Source: Caenorhabditis elegans (lineage: Eukaryota > Nematoda > Chromadorea > Rhabditida > Rhabditidae). Taken from it: a stretch of DNA of 64,000 nucleotides. Positions within the stretch are counted from its first letter, which is position 1; every line of letters begins with the position of its first letter. Position numbers and translations under genes: made by a program. Of this stretch, positions 1 to 11,343 are shown in pieces. The DNA is taken from assembly GCF_000002985.6 (NCBI RefSeq), contig NC_003281.10, positions 8,556,001-8,620,000 of the forward strand, in the 5' to 3' direction. The notes beneath the pieces are model-generated. The model did no database searches and was not told the DNA's origin. It was given only the letters and a program-made list of their open reading frames with translations.

Positions 1-1334
1 AACTGACACCGGAGTTTTATTTCTATAGGTTTTTATGAAAAGTTTTATCATGAAGTGAACTTGTCACCTCTGTTCGGTTTCTTGTGTTTTTGATATTAAG
101 TCTAACTGTCCCTTTTTATGAAATGTAATTTTTTTAATTTTGTATAAGCTTCATACAGTACGGACGTTTTGAACATTTGATGAGTCAGAGTTAAAGAGAA
201 AACTGATAATTTTTTTTCCATCTTTCTCCTCACTTGTGAATAAACTAAACGCATTTCTGTGGACGTTCCAAGTGTAATATGAGAGTTGTTTTCATTTGGA
301 AATGCGGGAATATATTGAATCTTCCATTAGATGTTCAGGAATATATAAATACGTTGTCTGCTCTGAAAATTCACACGGAAAATCTAAAAATTGTCAAATT
401 ATAGATTTCATTCTCAAATGACTATATAACATTTTATTTTTGCAATTTCTTTTCAATTAGGAAACATTTCAAAAAGCTACGTTGTTTTTCACATTCAAAA
501 TGATTACTGTCGGTGCGTTCATTTTCCGAGTTTTTCCAATTTCACGCTTGCTCTTCTTCGTAAAAAACTCGTAATTTAGAAATTGTGTCTAGATCAAAAA
601 AAAAATTTTCTGAGCAATCCTGAATCAGGCATGCTCTCTAAACAACTCTCAGATATCTGAGATATGGGAAGCAAATTTTGAGACCTTACTAGTTATAAAA
701 ATCATTAAAAATCAACGCCGACAGTTTCTCACAGAAACTTAAACCGAAAAATCCCAACGAAGACTTCAGCTCTTTTTTCTTTGAAATTTGAGACAAAGGC
801 CCGTTCTATTGTCTTTCCGACTCACATCGTTCATTAATAAATCGTTCTTTCTTCTACTTCATTCATCAATTTCCTCTTGACCAGAGAGAGTCCCTACTCT
901 TGAAGCTCCTCTTCTTTACTCTTTTCTTACTTACGCACAAAAAGTCTCTCTATCACTGCGTCTCTCTATCCATCTCTTCTACATGTCACTTGTCGTCTCT
1001 GCGCCTCTATAACACGTAACAATCTCTACCTTCAAGTTCTCTAGTCACCTGTCTTCGTCTATACCTTTTGCCACGAAAATTACTACGTAGAAGCTGTCCT
1101 ATTGTAAAGATGAAACAGTTTGAAGAGAAATTGGATGATTGTGATCTATTGGTCTCAGAATTTGATGGATTTCTTTTCCATGTTTTCAATTTTAACGTCT
1201 ATATTCTTACCTAGGTACTCATAATTTTAACTTTGTTTATATTTTTATAAACTTATAAGTTACAATTTTTAAATCAGTTAACAACTTCCTATAATCAAAT
1301 TGTATTCTATTTTTTTTGGCACAAACACATATAA
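1..1334. other. Gene-less left edge
   Basis: I see no coding exon here. An AATAAA at 239-244 on the plus strand could be the polyadenylation signal of a plus-strand gene ending outside or just inside the window, but no coding sequence precedes it. The stretch from about 780 to 1000 is pyrimidine-rich (repeated TCTCT and TTCTTC). The remainder is AT-rich and would hold the promoter of the GILT-like gene that follows. Confidence 0.4.
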
Positions 1335-2981
1335 ATGTCCAAATATTTGCGCACGAGTCACCCCTCTCCACTCATTTGCCGCCCAATTTTGACGTTTTCT
1401 TCCTTGCACATTTTGACAGCATTTCTAATTTCAGGAAATTCTTCATATATCAATTGGTCAGTCACAATTATCCTCCTCATTCTTGGACTTTACGCCTGTC
1501 ATCGATTTTTGAACATGAAGAAGTTGACTCGAGATGCACAGGAACCACTTTTACGTGAGTTTTTAAAGATTTTTTTTTTGAAAATTGATGTCTTGCATTT
1601 TATTTAGCTCACTGGATAGTAGAAAAAATATTTTTTTTATCTATTTGAAAATCAAATGTGTTAAAAAAATATTTTTGGAGAAAAATAACTGAAAGCTCCT
1701 TTCTGAATTATTGTTTTATTATTAAACATTTGTTTTCTTCTAACTTTATGTTTTTTAATGTTTTTTTTTTACTTTTTAAATCCTGAATTATTTTGTGAAA
1801 ATTCAAACAGTTTCATTTTTAAAATTTCAAACCCTGATAAAAAGTTCAATATTTTTCACTGAACTTTAATTTTTTTAAAAGTTTATGAAAATTTCCTATG
1901 AAATTAAGTTCAGAAGTTTTTTAGCTCATATCCGCCCCTCCACAAGGAATAAAATTCGAAAATATATTTATGGAACTATTTTTATTTTATCAATTTTTCT
2001 CCTTTATCGATCACTGAACAGTCCAGACACATCAAAACACGGAATTGGCAGAAATGGAGATGTAAGTTTTGAGATTTATTGCAACAAATAATTTACAAAA
2101 TAATTTCAGTTTATTGAATATGAGCCAAAAGCAGGACCCACGATAAAAGAGCCTGTAGAGAATATAGTTAAATTGGACGTTTATATGGAAGCACAGTGTC
2201 CGGATACATCTAGGTGAGCAGTTAGTAATTAAATTAATTTAATATTTGATTTATTTTAAGATTTTTCCGTCAACAACTTAAAAAAGCGTGGGATATTCTA
2301 GGAAGGCTAAATCGAATCGAATTGAATGTAATTCCATTTGGAAAAGCGAGGTGTACAGAGAAAGGAAACGATTTCGAGTGAGTTTTTTTTGTTAATTGAT
2401 TTTAAATCTGATCATAAAATATTGCAGATGTCAATGTCAGCATGGTCCGACAGAATGTCAGATTAATCAATTAATGAATTGTGTCATTGATCGATTTGGG
2501 TTTCCACATAGATATTTGCCAGGTGTTTTGTGTATGCAGGGAAAATATTCATTAGATGAGGCAATGAAATGTGTTACTGAGAATTATCCATCTGAATATG
2601 AAAGGTATGTATTTTGTGCCGTAAATGCATAGTTAGACCAACGAATACTTTTTAAAATCATACGAAATATATTTTCATATATTATCACTGAATATAATAG
2701 TTAATGAAAGAGTAATGCTCATTTTTCAGTTCAACTTTATTTTTCAAAGAATATTGAATTTTAGAATGCGTGAATGTGCATCAGGAACTCGAGGTCGCCG
2801 CCTTCTTGCTCTTTCCGGACAGAAAACTGCATCACTAACTCCAGCAATTGACTTCATTCCCTGGATTGTTATTAATGGTTCACGTAACTCGGATGCTCTT
2901 TATGATCTAACACAGAATGTCTGTGAAGCAATGCAACCAATGCCATCTGCATGCAAAGATTACTTACGTTCATTACAATAA
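1335..2981 (+). CDS. GILT-like membrane-anchored protein, catalytic CxxC degraded
   Basis: Exons 1335-1554, 1925-2061, 2110-2213, 2261-2377, 2428-2604 and 2765-2981 join in phase to give 323 residues. GILT proteins are lysosomal thiol reductases with a CxxC active site and a CQHGxxECxxNxxxxC signature. The signature is intact at residues 197-211 (CQHGPTEC then NQLMNC). The active-site position reads C149-P-D-T, so the second cysteine is missing. Two hydrophobic segments lie near the N-terminus (about residues 40-57 and 83-99), whereas most GILTs are soluble. Start choice is uncertain: 1335 gives 323 residues, while a strong TTTCTAATTTCAG acceptor ending at 1434 could be a trans-splice site that uses the ATG at 1516. 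An ATG at 1885 reads into the second exon as a shorter 263-residue form. AATAAA lies at 3175-3180. I believe this is worm C02D5.2. Reductase activity is doubtful. Confidence 0.85.
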
Positions 2982-5184
2982 TCACATCTTTTACGGGTTG
3001 ACTTTTCGTCTTATAGTTTTTTTTAAAATACAATTGGTGTCTATCTATGAGTGCCTTTCACAACTCGGCGGGTCCTAAAATTGTTTATTATATTTATTTA
3101 AATTTTTGTTGTAGTTTGTGTTAGTGTGACTAACTTATTGTGTTAATTTTCTTAAAAAGAACGTTTTTTATTAAAATAAAAAGTTGCAAATTGTAAAAGT
3201 TTGTGTTTATCACATTATGATATTTTGGGCAATTGTGAGGATCTATTAAAAATTTATAAATCTCTTTGACAGTGTGTGGGAAAAATAAGTTATTTTTAGC
3301 TTCTGATATTTTCTAGGATTAACAGAAAAAACAGCAAATTTCAGGTATACCCGCTTGCCAGTTCGTGATCAACTCCAGTGTTTTCCAAAAAAACAAATCT
3401 ACCCTTCCCCAGCTTCAGATGTTACAAACTCGATAAAATTTGTTTCAGAAACATCTCTTCAGTGTGACCACAAACTAGTCTTTCGCTTCCTTTTAACAAC
3501 AAAAAATGGAAAAAGAAGGAGGGATTTACAAGAGGCTACGACGATACGAATGAATGAAAACGATTTGATGCAATCAGCTGCTGCTTCTGCATTTGCCATT
3601 CAATTTGTCACCTTTCTGCCAAATTTACACGATCTGTTTTGAGTGTGGACTTTTTGAAAGTTTAAACCACTTTTCGTCAATTTTTAAATGATGTTTTTAC
3701 TTCAGTTTTTATTATTTTGTTTTGCAAAAAATATTTCAGTATGCCTGCATTTTTTAAATATTTAAAGTTTGATTTTTTTTAACATCCAAGTAGAAATGAT
3801 AGCTCACCTACTCCAACTAAATTTTGACCAACAACTGTCACTTCTATATTTGAAGACATAATTAACATAAATCTTGAATTTTTGAAGTAATTTTAATGTC
3901 TGAACATCTTGTTTTGAATCTTGTTTTTTTGCCGAAAAATTTGAAGAAAAAAGAAACTGAAATATTGCAAACATCGCCAGAATGCAGACGGTAGGGTTGA
4001 ATAAGATAGAGGGCATTGAACCCTTTCTAATTTTCTGTTTTGCAAATTATTTTACAGTAGGTCTGAACTTCACAGTTTCATGGTACGCCCAATTTTTAAC
4101 TTCTTTTTTGAATTCAAATTTTCTAAACTACATTATCGATTTCCATGAAAACAGTTGCATTAACTTCCTCTGACCATTCCAAGAATTTCTGGCTTACCAA
4201 CCGACATCACTCTTGCCCCCTCGTCATTAAGCCGTAATTGATAGCGACAAAAAAAAAGAAAAGCCGGCTATTTTAATCGAATCTTCTTCATTTGAGAATG
4301 GAGGGTGCTACTTGAATGGGTGACAATTGACTCGTGAAATTCTTCTTTATCTTTTCTCCTTATTTTTCTCAGAATTTCTTCATCATCCACTTTTTTGGAG
4401 TTTCAAATGTTAATTGCAATCTGTCTCATTTTGGTAGTCATTTGGAAAACACGGGGGAGGCGATAACAGGAAGCTTAAGGGATAGACATACACTTGCAAT
4501 TGTCGAAAAAGCGATATCTTTAACGATTATTACGATTCTTTCAGTGTGACGTAATCCTAATCAGTTTATTTTTATTTTTTCTGAAAGCTTCTTTTACGAA
4601 TTGCGCAATTAATAGTGTCAGTAGAAAAGGCATAATTTTTGAAGAATATGCCAAAATATGTAAACCCTCTCCGTTAATAGCAGTAGCTAGTGATCTAGAC
4701 TATATGCAATACACACTAGTTGTCCAATTGAAACAGGTATCCACAATATTCACGATTTTTGAAGTGTGATGTATTAGATAATCCTATCATTTTTTCCTCA
4801 TCGGCCAGTACTTTTTTTGTTGTTATTTTTGCAATATCCTCCGCTTTTTATTGTTTTCCTATTCACACCTGTATTTGATTCTGGTTTCCCAAAAAGAACA
4901 GGCATAGTTTTTGCGTTGGGAACTGGTTTTATTTCAGCATATCTTCTCATTTCTCAACCAGAATTAGAAACATTTTTAGAACAATCACATTTATAGCCTA
5001 AATTTTTACTAAAAATATCTGAAAAACATGATATACACTTTGTAGAATTTTTGAAAATAATATCCGCCTATCCATGATTTAACCTTATTATTCGAAATCT
5101 GTGAGATTCCTCAAAGTAGAAACATAAAATTTCAGGCACAACACAAAAGTCGGAACTCAATTAAAATCGAATACCCTGTTTGAG
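2982..5184. other. Intergenic, GILT-like gene to acyl-CoA dehydrogenase
   Basis: This holds the 3' UTR of the GILT-like gene (AATAAA at 3175-3180) and about 2 kb of AT-rich DNA. The longest open stretch (3355-3642) has no recognisable domain. A trans-splice-like acceptor AAAATTTCAG ends at 5135, 50 bases before the acyl-CoA dehydrogenase ATG. I see no RNA gene. Confidence 0.5.
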
Positions 5185-6972
5185 ATGGCGTTTCTGGCTC
5201 GTAAAACGTCTTCTCTCCTACCAGCCACCACATCCTCTACAGTCAAGCATATGATCTACGATGAACCACATTTTGCAATGCAGAACAGTTTGGCAAAACT
5301 TATCAAAGAGAAAATAAACCCAAATGTTGCACAATGGGAAAAGAGTGGAAGATATCCAGCACATTTTGTGTTCAAAATGCTTGGACAACTTGGAGTATTT
5401 GCGGTGAATAAGCCTGTAGGTGAGGATACTTATTTTAAAGAAAAAATTTTGGAAGTTGAAAATTATTGAAGACTATGGTGGGACTGGTCGAGATTTTGCA
5501 ATGTCAATAGCAATAGCTGAACAAATTGGAGCAGTTGATTGTGGATCGATTCCAATGTCAGTCATGGTTCAAAGTGACATGAGTACTCCTGCTCTTGCAC
5601 AATTTGGTGAGTTCTATAAAACTTATACTGTAACTTAATTGATATATCAGGCTCCGATTCACTCCGCAATCGCTTTCTTCGTCCTTCAATCAATGGTGAT
5701 CTAGTTAGTTCAATTGCAGTCTCCGAACCACATGCAGGATCAGATGTATCCGCAATTCGCACACATGCCCGTCGGTACGGCAGCGACTTGATAATAAATG
5801 GCTCAAAAATGTGGATAACAAATGGAGATCAGGCAGATTGGGCATGTGTTCTAGTAAATACTTCAAATGCGAAAAATTTGCACAAAAATAAGTCGCTGGT
5901 GTGTATTCCACTGGACTCAATTGGTGTACATCGATCAACTCCGTTGGATAAATTAGGAATGAGAAGCTCCGATACAGTTCAACTATTTTTTGAAGATGTT
6001 AGGGTGAGTTTCTTAAAATGATCTACGGCCCCTTTAACCAATTTTAATAAATAATTCAATGTTCATTTCAATCGAATCATTTTTCAGGTTCCCTCGTCAT
6101 ACATAATAGGCGAAGAAGGACGTGGATTTGCATATCAAATGAATCAATTCAATGATGAGCGCCTTGTAACAGTTGCTGTTGGGCTTCTCCCACTTCAAAA
6201 ATGTATAAATGAGACGATTGAGTATGCAAGAGAACGATTAATATTTGGAAAGACACTTCTCGATCAGCAATATGTTCAATTTCGGTTAGCCGAGTTGGAG
6301 GCTGAACTGGAGGCAACCCGTTCTTTGCTCTATCGAACAGTGCTGGCACGTTGCCAAGGCGAGGATGTGAGCATGTTGACTGCGATGGCGAAATTGAAAA
6401 TTGGAAGACTGGCAAGAAAAGTTACTGATCAGTGTCTACAGGTGAGGCGTTTTTGTTCTAAAATATACAAAAAATTCTCAAAATATGTATATAAATCACT
6501 TGTAATATTCTCCATATTAGACTTGAATATTCCTTGCTCTTCTTTGTCAGATTATATCTCGGTTGTATTTGTTTTTATGAAAACAAAATTGCCAACTAAC
6601 AAAATTTGTGCAAAATAATTTGCTTTATTTTGGATGTTGAACTTTTTTTGATGAAATTAAGACAACCGAGATATAAACAGTCAAAGTATAGCAATGCAAG
6701 GATAATTCGGTATATGTTTTTGTGATCCCTCCAGTGGCAGTTTTTCATAACTTGATGGTTTTTTTATAGAAATGAATTGGAATAACGCTAAAGCTTCATT
6801 ATTAATATTCTCTTAATTTCAGATCTGGGGAGGTGCTGGATATCTGAATGACAATGGAATATCGAGAGCCTTCAGAGATTTCCGTATATTTTCGATTGGC
6901 GCTGGTTGCGATGAAGTTATGATGCAGATTATTCATAAAACACAGTCCAAAAGGCAACAGAAAAGAATTTGA
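5185..6972 (+). CDS. acdh-6: Acyl-CoA dehydrogenase, long-chain type
   Basis: Exons 5185-5419, 5472-5606, 5651-6003, 6088-6441 and 6823-6972 give 408 residues, normal for a mitochondrial acyl-CoA dehydrogenase. These flavoenzymes make the trans-2 double bond in the first step of fatty-acid beta-oxidation. Both family signatures are present: AVSEPHAGSDVSA in the middle domain and QIWGGAGYLNDNGISRAF near the C-terminus. The catalytic glutamate of short- and medium-chain enzymes (usually IYEG) is absent; the site reads SIGAG. Instead an ERL motif occurs in QFNDERLVTVAVG, the helix-G position that supplies the catalytic glutamate in long-chain and isovaleryl enzymes. The N-terminus (MAFLARKTSSLLPATTSS) looks like a mitochondrial targeting peptide. 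The acceptor at 5471 (ATTGAAG) is weak but keeps phase. AATAAA lies at 7007-7012. Intron 4 carries an inverted repeat. The symbol is from memory of C02D5.1. Confidence 0.9.
6529..6703. repeat. Imperfect inverted repeat inside the acdh-6 intron
   Basis: TATATCTCGGTTGT at 6553-6566 is matched exactly in inverse at 6662-6675. Similarity extends outward through CTTTG and TCCTTGC blocks, giving arms of about 40 bases around a loop of about 95 bases. It lies wholly within the last intron of the acyl-CoA dehydrogenase gene. The form suggests a MITE or other palindromic worm repeat. No coding capacity is visible. Confidence 0.6.
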
Positions 6973-9433
6973 GAACATTTTTAAATGTTATATTTGTAAA
7001 TACGAAAATAAAATGCAATTGTACTGAAAACGATAAAAATAAAACAGCGAAAAAGTCATATTGTATAGAATTTGGCACGTATATCTACAACCAGTTTCTA
7101 GTGACCCAGGTATCTTGAAGTAAGTATTCAATGAATCAATTCAAGTTATTATATTTATATTTGTCCGCATCGGAAGGAAAGCGCAAAGAAGTTTCTCTCT
7201 CCGCCTCATCAAATTTTTTGTGTTTGCATTTCAAAAATGACTGCAATGAAACGCGAATTACTGCGAGTAAGTAAAGTTAGTTTTGATAGAAACTACTGTA
7301 TGAGAAAACCGGTTGAAAAGTAAAGATGAGCAGCAGTATTTCATGGAAAAAAGAGGGAGACAACAAGAGACGGAGTATATAAGGTGTCATGGATGCTCCG
7401 AGAGTGTTTACTTCTTTGTTTCAATTTTCACACTTTTCATTCTTTTCATTCTTTTTGTTTTTCACAATTATTTAGCAGATCGGTAACTTTTTGCTTTGAT
7501 AATTTCATAGATACTTTCGAATCGAAATTAATTTTCAAATTAGCCTACAGTAATTTTGCTCTCATCTCTGAGTTCTAGATCATGTTTCAATTTACCGAAA
7601 GTGTTTACACAAGTTACCAAGAAAACAAAAAATTCAAGTTTCCGAAAATTATCAAATGTTTATCAAAAAGGTCCTATGATGTTTAAAACAATTTTTCAAA
7701 CTTCCAGAAAAATTTTAACTTACTGTTTCTTGAGCGTTTACAGTAACTCCGGTGTTTCCAGTAGGCATAGCTTACCTTGAAAGCAGGCAGGCGAAAATTT
7801 CTCTAGACCAACCAGAATAACTTACTTTATTGCTAAGTTGAATCAAACAATTTTGTAAAAAAAACGAATTTTGGAATCATGATCCCTATTCAAGCTTCTA
7901 GTTGCTGGTCAGCTAGGTTTTGGGTTTTTTTTTGGAAAAAATATTCAAAAAACATTTATATAATAGTTAGAATTAACATTTTTTGATAAAACCTCGACAT
8001 TTTTGTTTTGTCTGAAAAAATAGAAAAATCTTACGTTTTTCGAAAAAACCCGTGCTCGTGAAAAGTATGTCCTCTGAGAGAAGTAATGTTTCATCTGACC
8101 AGTTGCAACTTTCTGTGTGCACATTCTTTTGATAAAATGGTATCACAGATCTATTCTAAAAGCCAACATCTAAATTCTTTGCTCTATCTTTATCAGTTGA
8201 TACGGATCTTCTCATCTCATTCGCCCACAATCTTCCCATACTAATTCATCAAACCCACTTGTAAATATACGCGCGGTTGATCAAAATTTGTGTGTGTTAT
8301 GGCACATTGTGCAAATAGTTTTACCACACTTACATACTTCAACTCAAACCTTTGAGGAGTTTGACAGAGAGATGGAAAGATAGTCTGCAAACGGCAGATT
8401 TTTGAAGTTTCACCGCTGTCCATCTAATTTTAGGTATTTTTCGGAATCTTTTGCAGGACGTTATCATCTATCTTTCCCGTTATCAATTAGTCATAATTAT
8501 CCAATTAGTGGCAGTTGTTAGAAGAAATAGGTAATATGCATAATAGTGTCATTTGCCATTGGCCACCTCCACCAAACTTTCGATTATGCCGTTTTCCGTT
8601 TTCTGTGTGTTTCTTCGTCCTTCCTCATCATTTCTCATTCGCTTTTTTTTCTTCCCATCTTTTCCAACATGTCGCACTAAGAGTGACCAAAAAACCTTTC
8701 AAATTTTGCGTGTTCTTTCGGTCTTTCCGGAAGGGACAAAAATCAAAACGACACTGGAATTATGAACTCATCCATTTTCCACTTTAAAAGTTGAAAAAAG
8801 TAAACAGCGGGGTTATTGTGGTTTGATCTCTTTTAAAAATCAGTTAAATATAGGAGTCAAGACCTCAATGAGCACTCTTCAAGATATGGTTCTACTAGAC
8901 TCAACTTGAAGATTTTCAAGAGTTCTGGAGACTTTTTCAAGGCTACTGCTTTCAAGCTTCAGAATTTTAAACATTTTGGAAATAATCTTAAACTGGAGTT
9001 CAATAGCCAATTGAGCAATTTGTTATAACGTTTTTTTCTTAATTTTTTAAATTAGAATCAGTGTAAATTTATAAGTTTCAAAATTAGTTTTGCACTTATC
9101 TTTGGGCGTTACTGAATTTTTTACGTGGTGAACCTTGAGAAAAAATTCTAAGGCTTCTAATTGAGAAAACTAATTTAAATTCCGCTCCCAGGAGTTACCA
9201 ATTTTAATACGTTTCCAAAAAATTAAATATTCTTCGAATCTCATTTTTAAAGTTTCCATTTGGCACAAACCACAATAATTTAAGTAAGACGTTTGATCTA
9301 TGCCGTAGTTTGTGTACTTCAACGTTTATCCTTAAGTACCTAGGCCCGTGTTTTTACAGCTCTGCTCTTTATCGGTACATACTGTTCTCTGTCTTTATTG
9401 ATAGAAATTTTGAAAAATGCAACAATATGGTAT
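6973..9433. other. Intergenic, left part of the 18 kb gene-poor interval
   Basis: AATAAA at 7007-7012 serves acdh-6, and a second similar site follows near 7040. The rest is AT-rich with homopolymer runs. Short open frames have worm-like composition but no recognisable domain and no coherent chain of exons. I see no tRNA, rRNA or long repeat here. Confidence 0.4.
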
Positions 9434-10674
9434 CTATCAGGTCGTCCCATAAGTTTTTGTACTTTTTTAAAACTTTTTGAACAAGTTCTAAACTGACAGA
9501 ACAAAATCGAATCTTTTATAAATGCGCATGTATAGTATGTACTACTTGTCAAAATTTTTATGCGTTATTTCAATATCCTCCTGATAACAATCACGGAAAC
9601 CAGAGCCACAAATAGCGACATACCCAAATAATGGGAGGTGTTTTCCTTCGTCCTGCTATTCACAGGGAATTTATCAATGAACATGAAAACATAGTATTAG
9701 TAAAGATAATGATTCAAAATACATGTTCAGTATGGTTAAAATTATCATTAGCACTTATTAGCCGTTTTGGACGTGGACTATTTGGCTCATGTTTATCAAG
9801 CACTGAGTGAACATCTTCATGGAATAATTTCTCACTAAAAGTGATGGGATTATTTTGATTGTTGTTTCTAATTTTATATAACAATACTTGCATAGTACAA
9901 ATACAAACTTCGTTTTACTTGCTGATTTCTCAATCATAAATTAGAAGCCCAACACTATAAATGTCGGGTATCACATGAGGTTGGCCATGTAGATTGTTTG
10001 AACGAAGAGGCCACCAGTAAAGTTTGTTAATTTATTTATGATACATATATCCACTTCTAAATAACACTAGACTTAATTATCTATCTTTCATTCCGAGGAC
10101 TAAATGGACCAATATATGCTTCAATCACTCCTATAGGCAATTGTTAAAAGTACAAAATAGTGTGGTTACAATGTTCTCAATTATAACATCTCCCCATGAC
10201 TGAAAAAATTAAATTTTTTTAAAATTTTGACTGCACATGATGTGCACTTATCGTAAACATACACGATGCACCCGTTCCATTCCCAGCGGCTTCACAGGAA
10301 TCAAAAACTCGGGCGCCATATTTAATTGGCCTCAACAATTGTGTTTAGCTACAGTAGTTTTTCCGGAATAGTTATACTAAATTTAAAATTATTTAAAACA
10401 AGAGTGTGGAAGCATCTACTTGACAGTATATATTAACCATTACTTTAAGCTCTGGGTGGTGTAGAACAAACTCCAGAAGGAATGGTGTAAAAAGCTGATT
10501 CTATAGTTACTCGTTTTTCTAAACAACCGCGGGGGCCTGGGATGCCAGAGTTATGTTGCAATAAGGTGACAAGTTGGTGACATGCTACCACTAATATAAA
10601 ATCTTAGAATTGTCCGAAAAAGTTTTGGGAATAATTCGAAAAAAAGTACAAAAACTTATGGGACGACCTGATAG
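9434..10674. mobile_element. Mariner-like DNA transposon, apparently non-autonomous
   Basis: A 35-bp terminal inverted repeat beginning CTATCAGGTCGTCCCATAAG occupies 9434-9468, and its exact complement occupies 10640-10674. The outer bases include TA, consistent with the TA target site of Tc1/mariner elements. The span of 1241 bp matches full-length mariner elements (about 1.3 kb). I find no long open reading frame and no WVPHEL- or YSPDLAP-like transposase motif on either strand, so this copy looks dead or dependent on a transposase supplied elsewhere. The perfect ends suggest it is not very old. Confidence 0.85.
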
Positions 10675-11307
10675 GATATATGTTAAAAACTATTTTTGAA
10701 AAAATATTTTATTTTGAACAATGAAATAAGGTTCCTGCCTCAAGGTTTCTTTTTGACGCGAACTCCGATGACATTTTAATTATCAAACGGTCTAAGTGAA
10801 AATTTATTGGACAACTCTTTAGTTGAAGTGCACTTTAGGAGCAGGCATACATGAAGGCGTGAGGCAGGCGTAGGTCGCTTACGAGGCAGACAATTTTTAA
10901 AAAAATCACCATCCTTTTGTACTAATAAACACTCTCTAAAAGTTTGCAATGTTGTCTCCCAACACGAAAAGTTCAATCAACTTCTGCACTCAATTTTTTT
11001 GCAAGATGACCCATTTGATTCAAGGGGGTTACCAGTAGACTTACCTGCAAAAAAACAGTATTCGTGCATAAATCCATCAAAATGAAGTGTGCGTCTTCTT
11101 CTTAGTTTCCGTCTCCCGTTGTTTCTTAATGTATACAGAAGATGTACGGGGCAGCAGCAGCAGAAAAAAGATTTGCGTACACCAAACACATCAAAACGAT
11201 ATGCGTGAAATGAGCGAATCGTCCGCATTCTCCCCTTTTTTCTTTCAATTTTCAAGGAGAGAGAAAACTCTGTGAGACAGTGAAGAAGTGGGGTTTTGAC
11301 TGGAAAA

Positions 11308-11343
11308 GAAGAAGAAGAAGAAGAAGAAGAAGAAGAAGAAGAA
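11308..11343. repeat. (GAA)12 microsatellite
   Basis: Twelve uninterrupted GAA units, preceded by a run of A. Twenty bases or so downstream the strand bias switches to TTC-rich sequence (11397-11425), so the two could pair or form a purine-strand structure. No gene overlaps it. Confidence 0.95.

Noticed and set aside
3355-3642. 95-codon plus-strand open frame preceded by an AAATTTCAG acceptor-like sequence
   Set aside because: The translation shows no family pattern, and no other exon in phase could be found between the GILT-like and acyl-CoA dehydrogenase genes.
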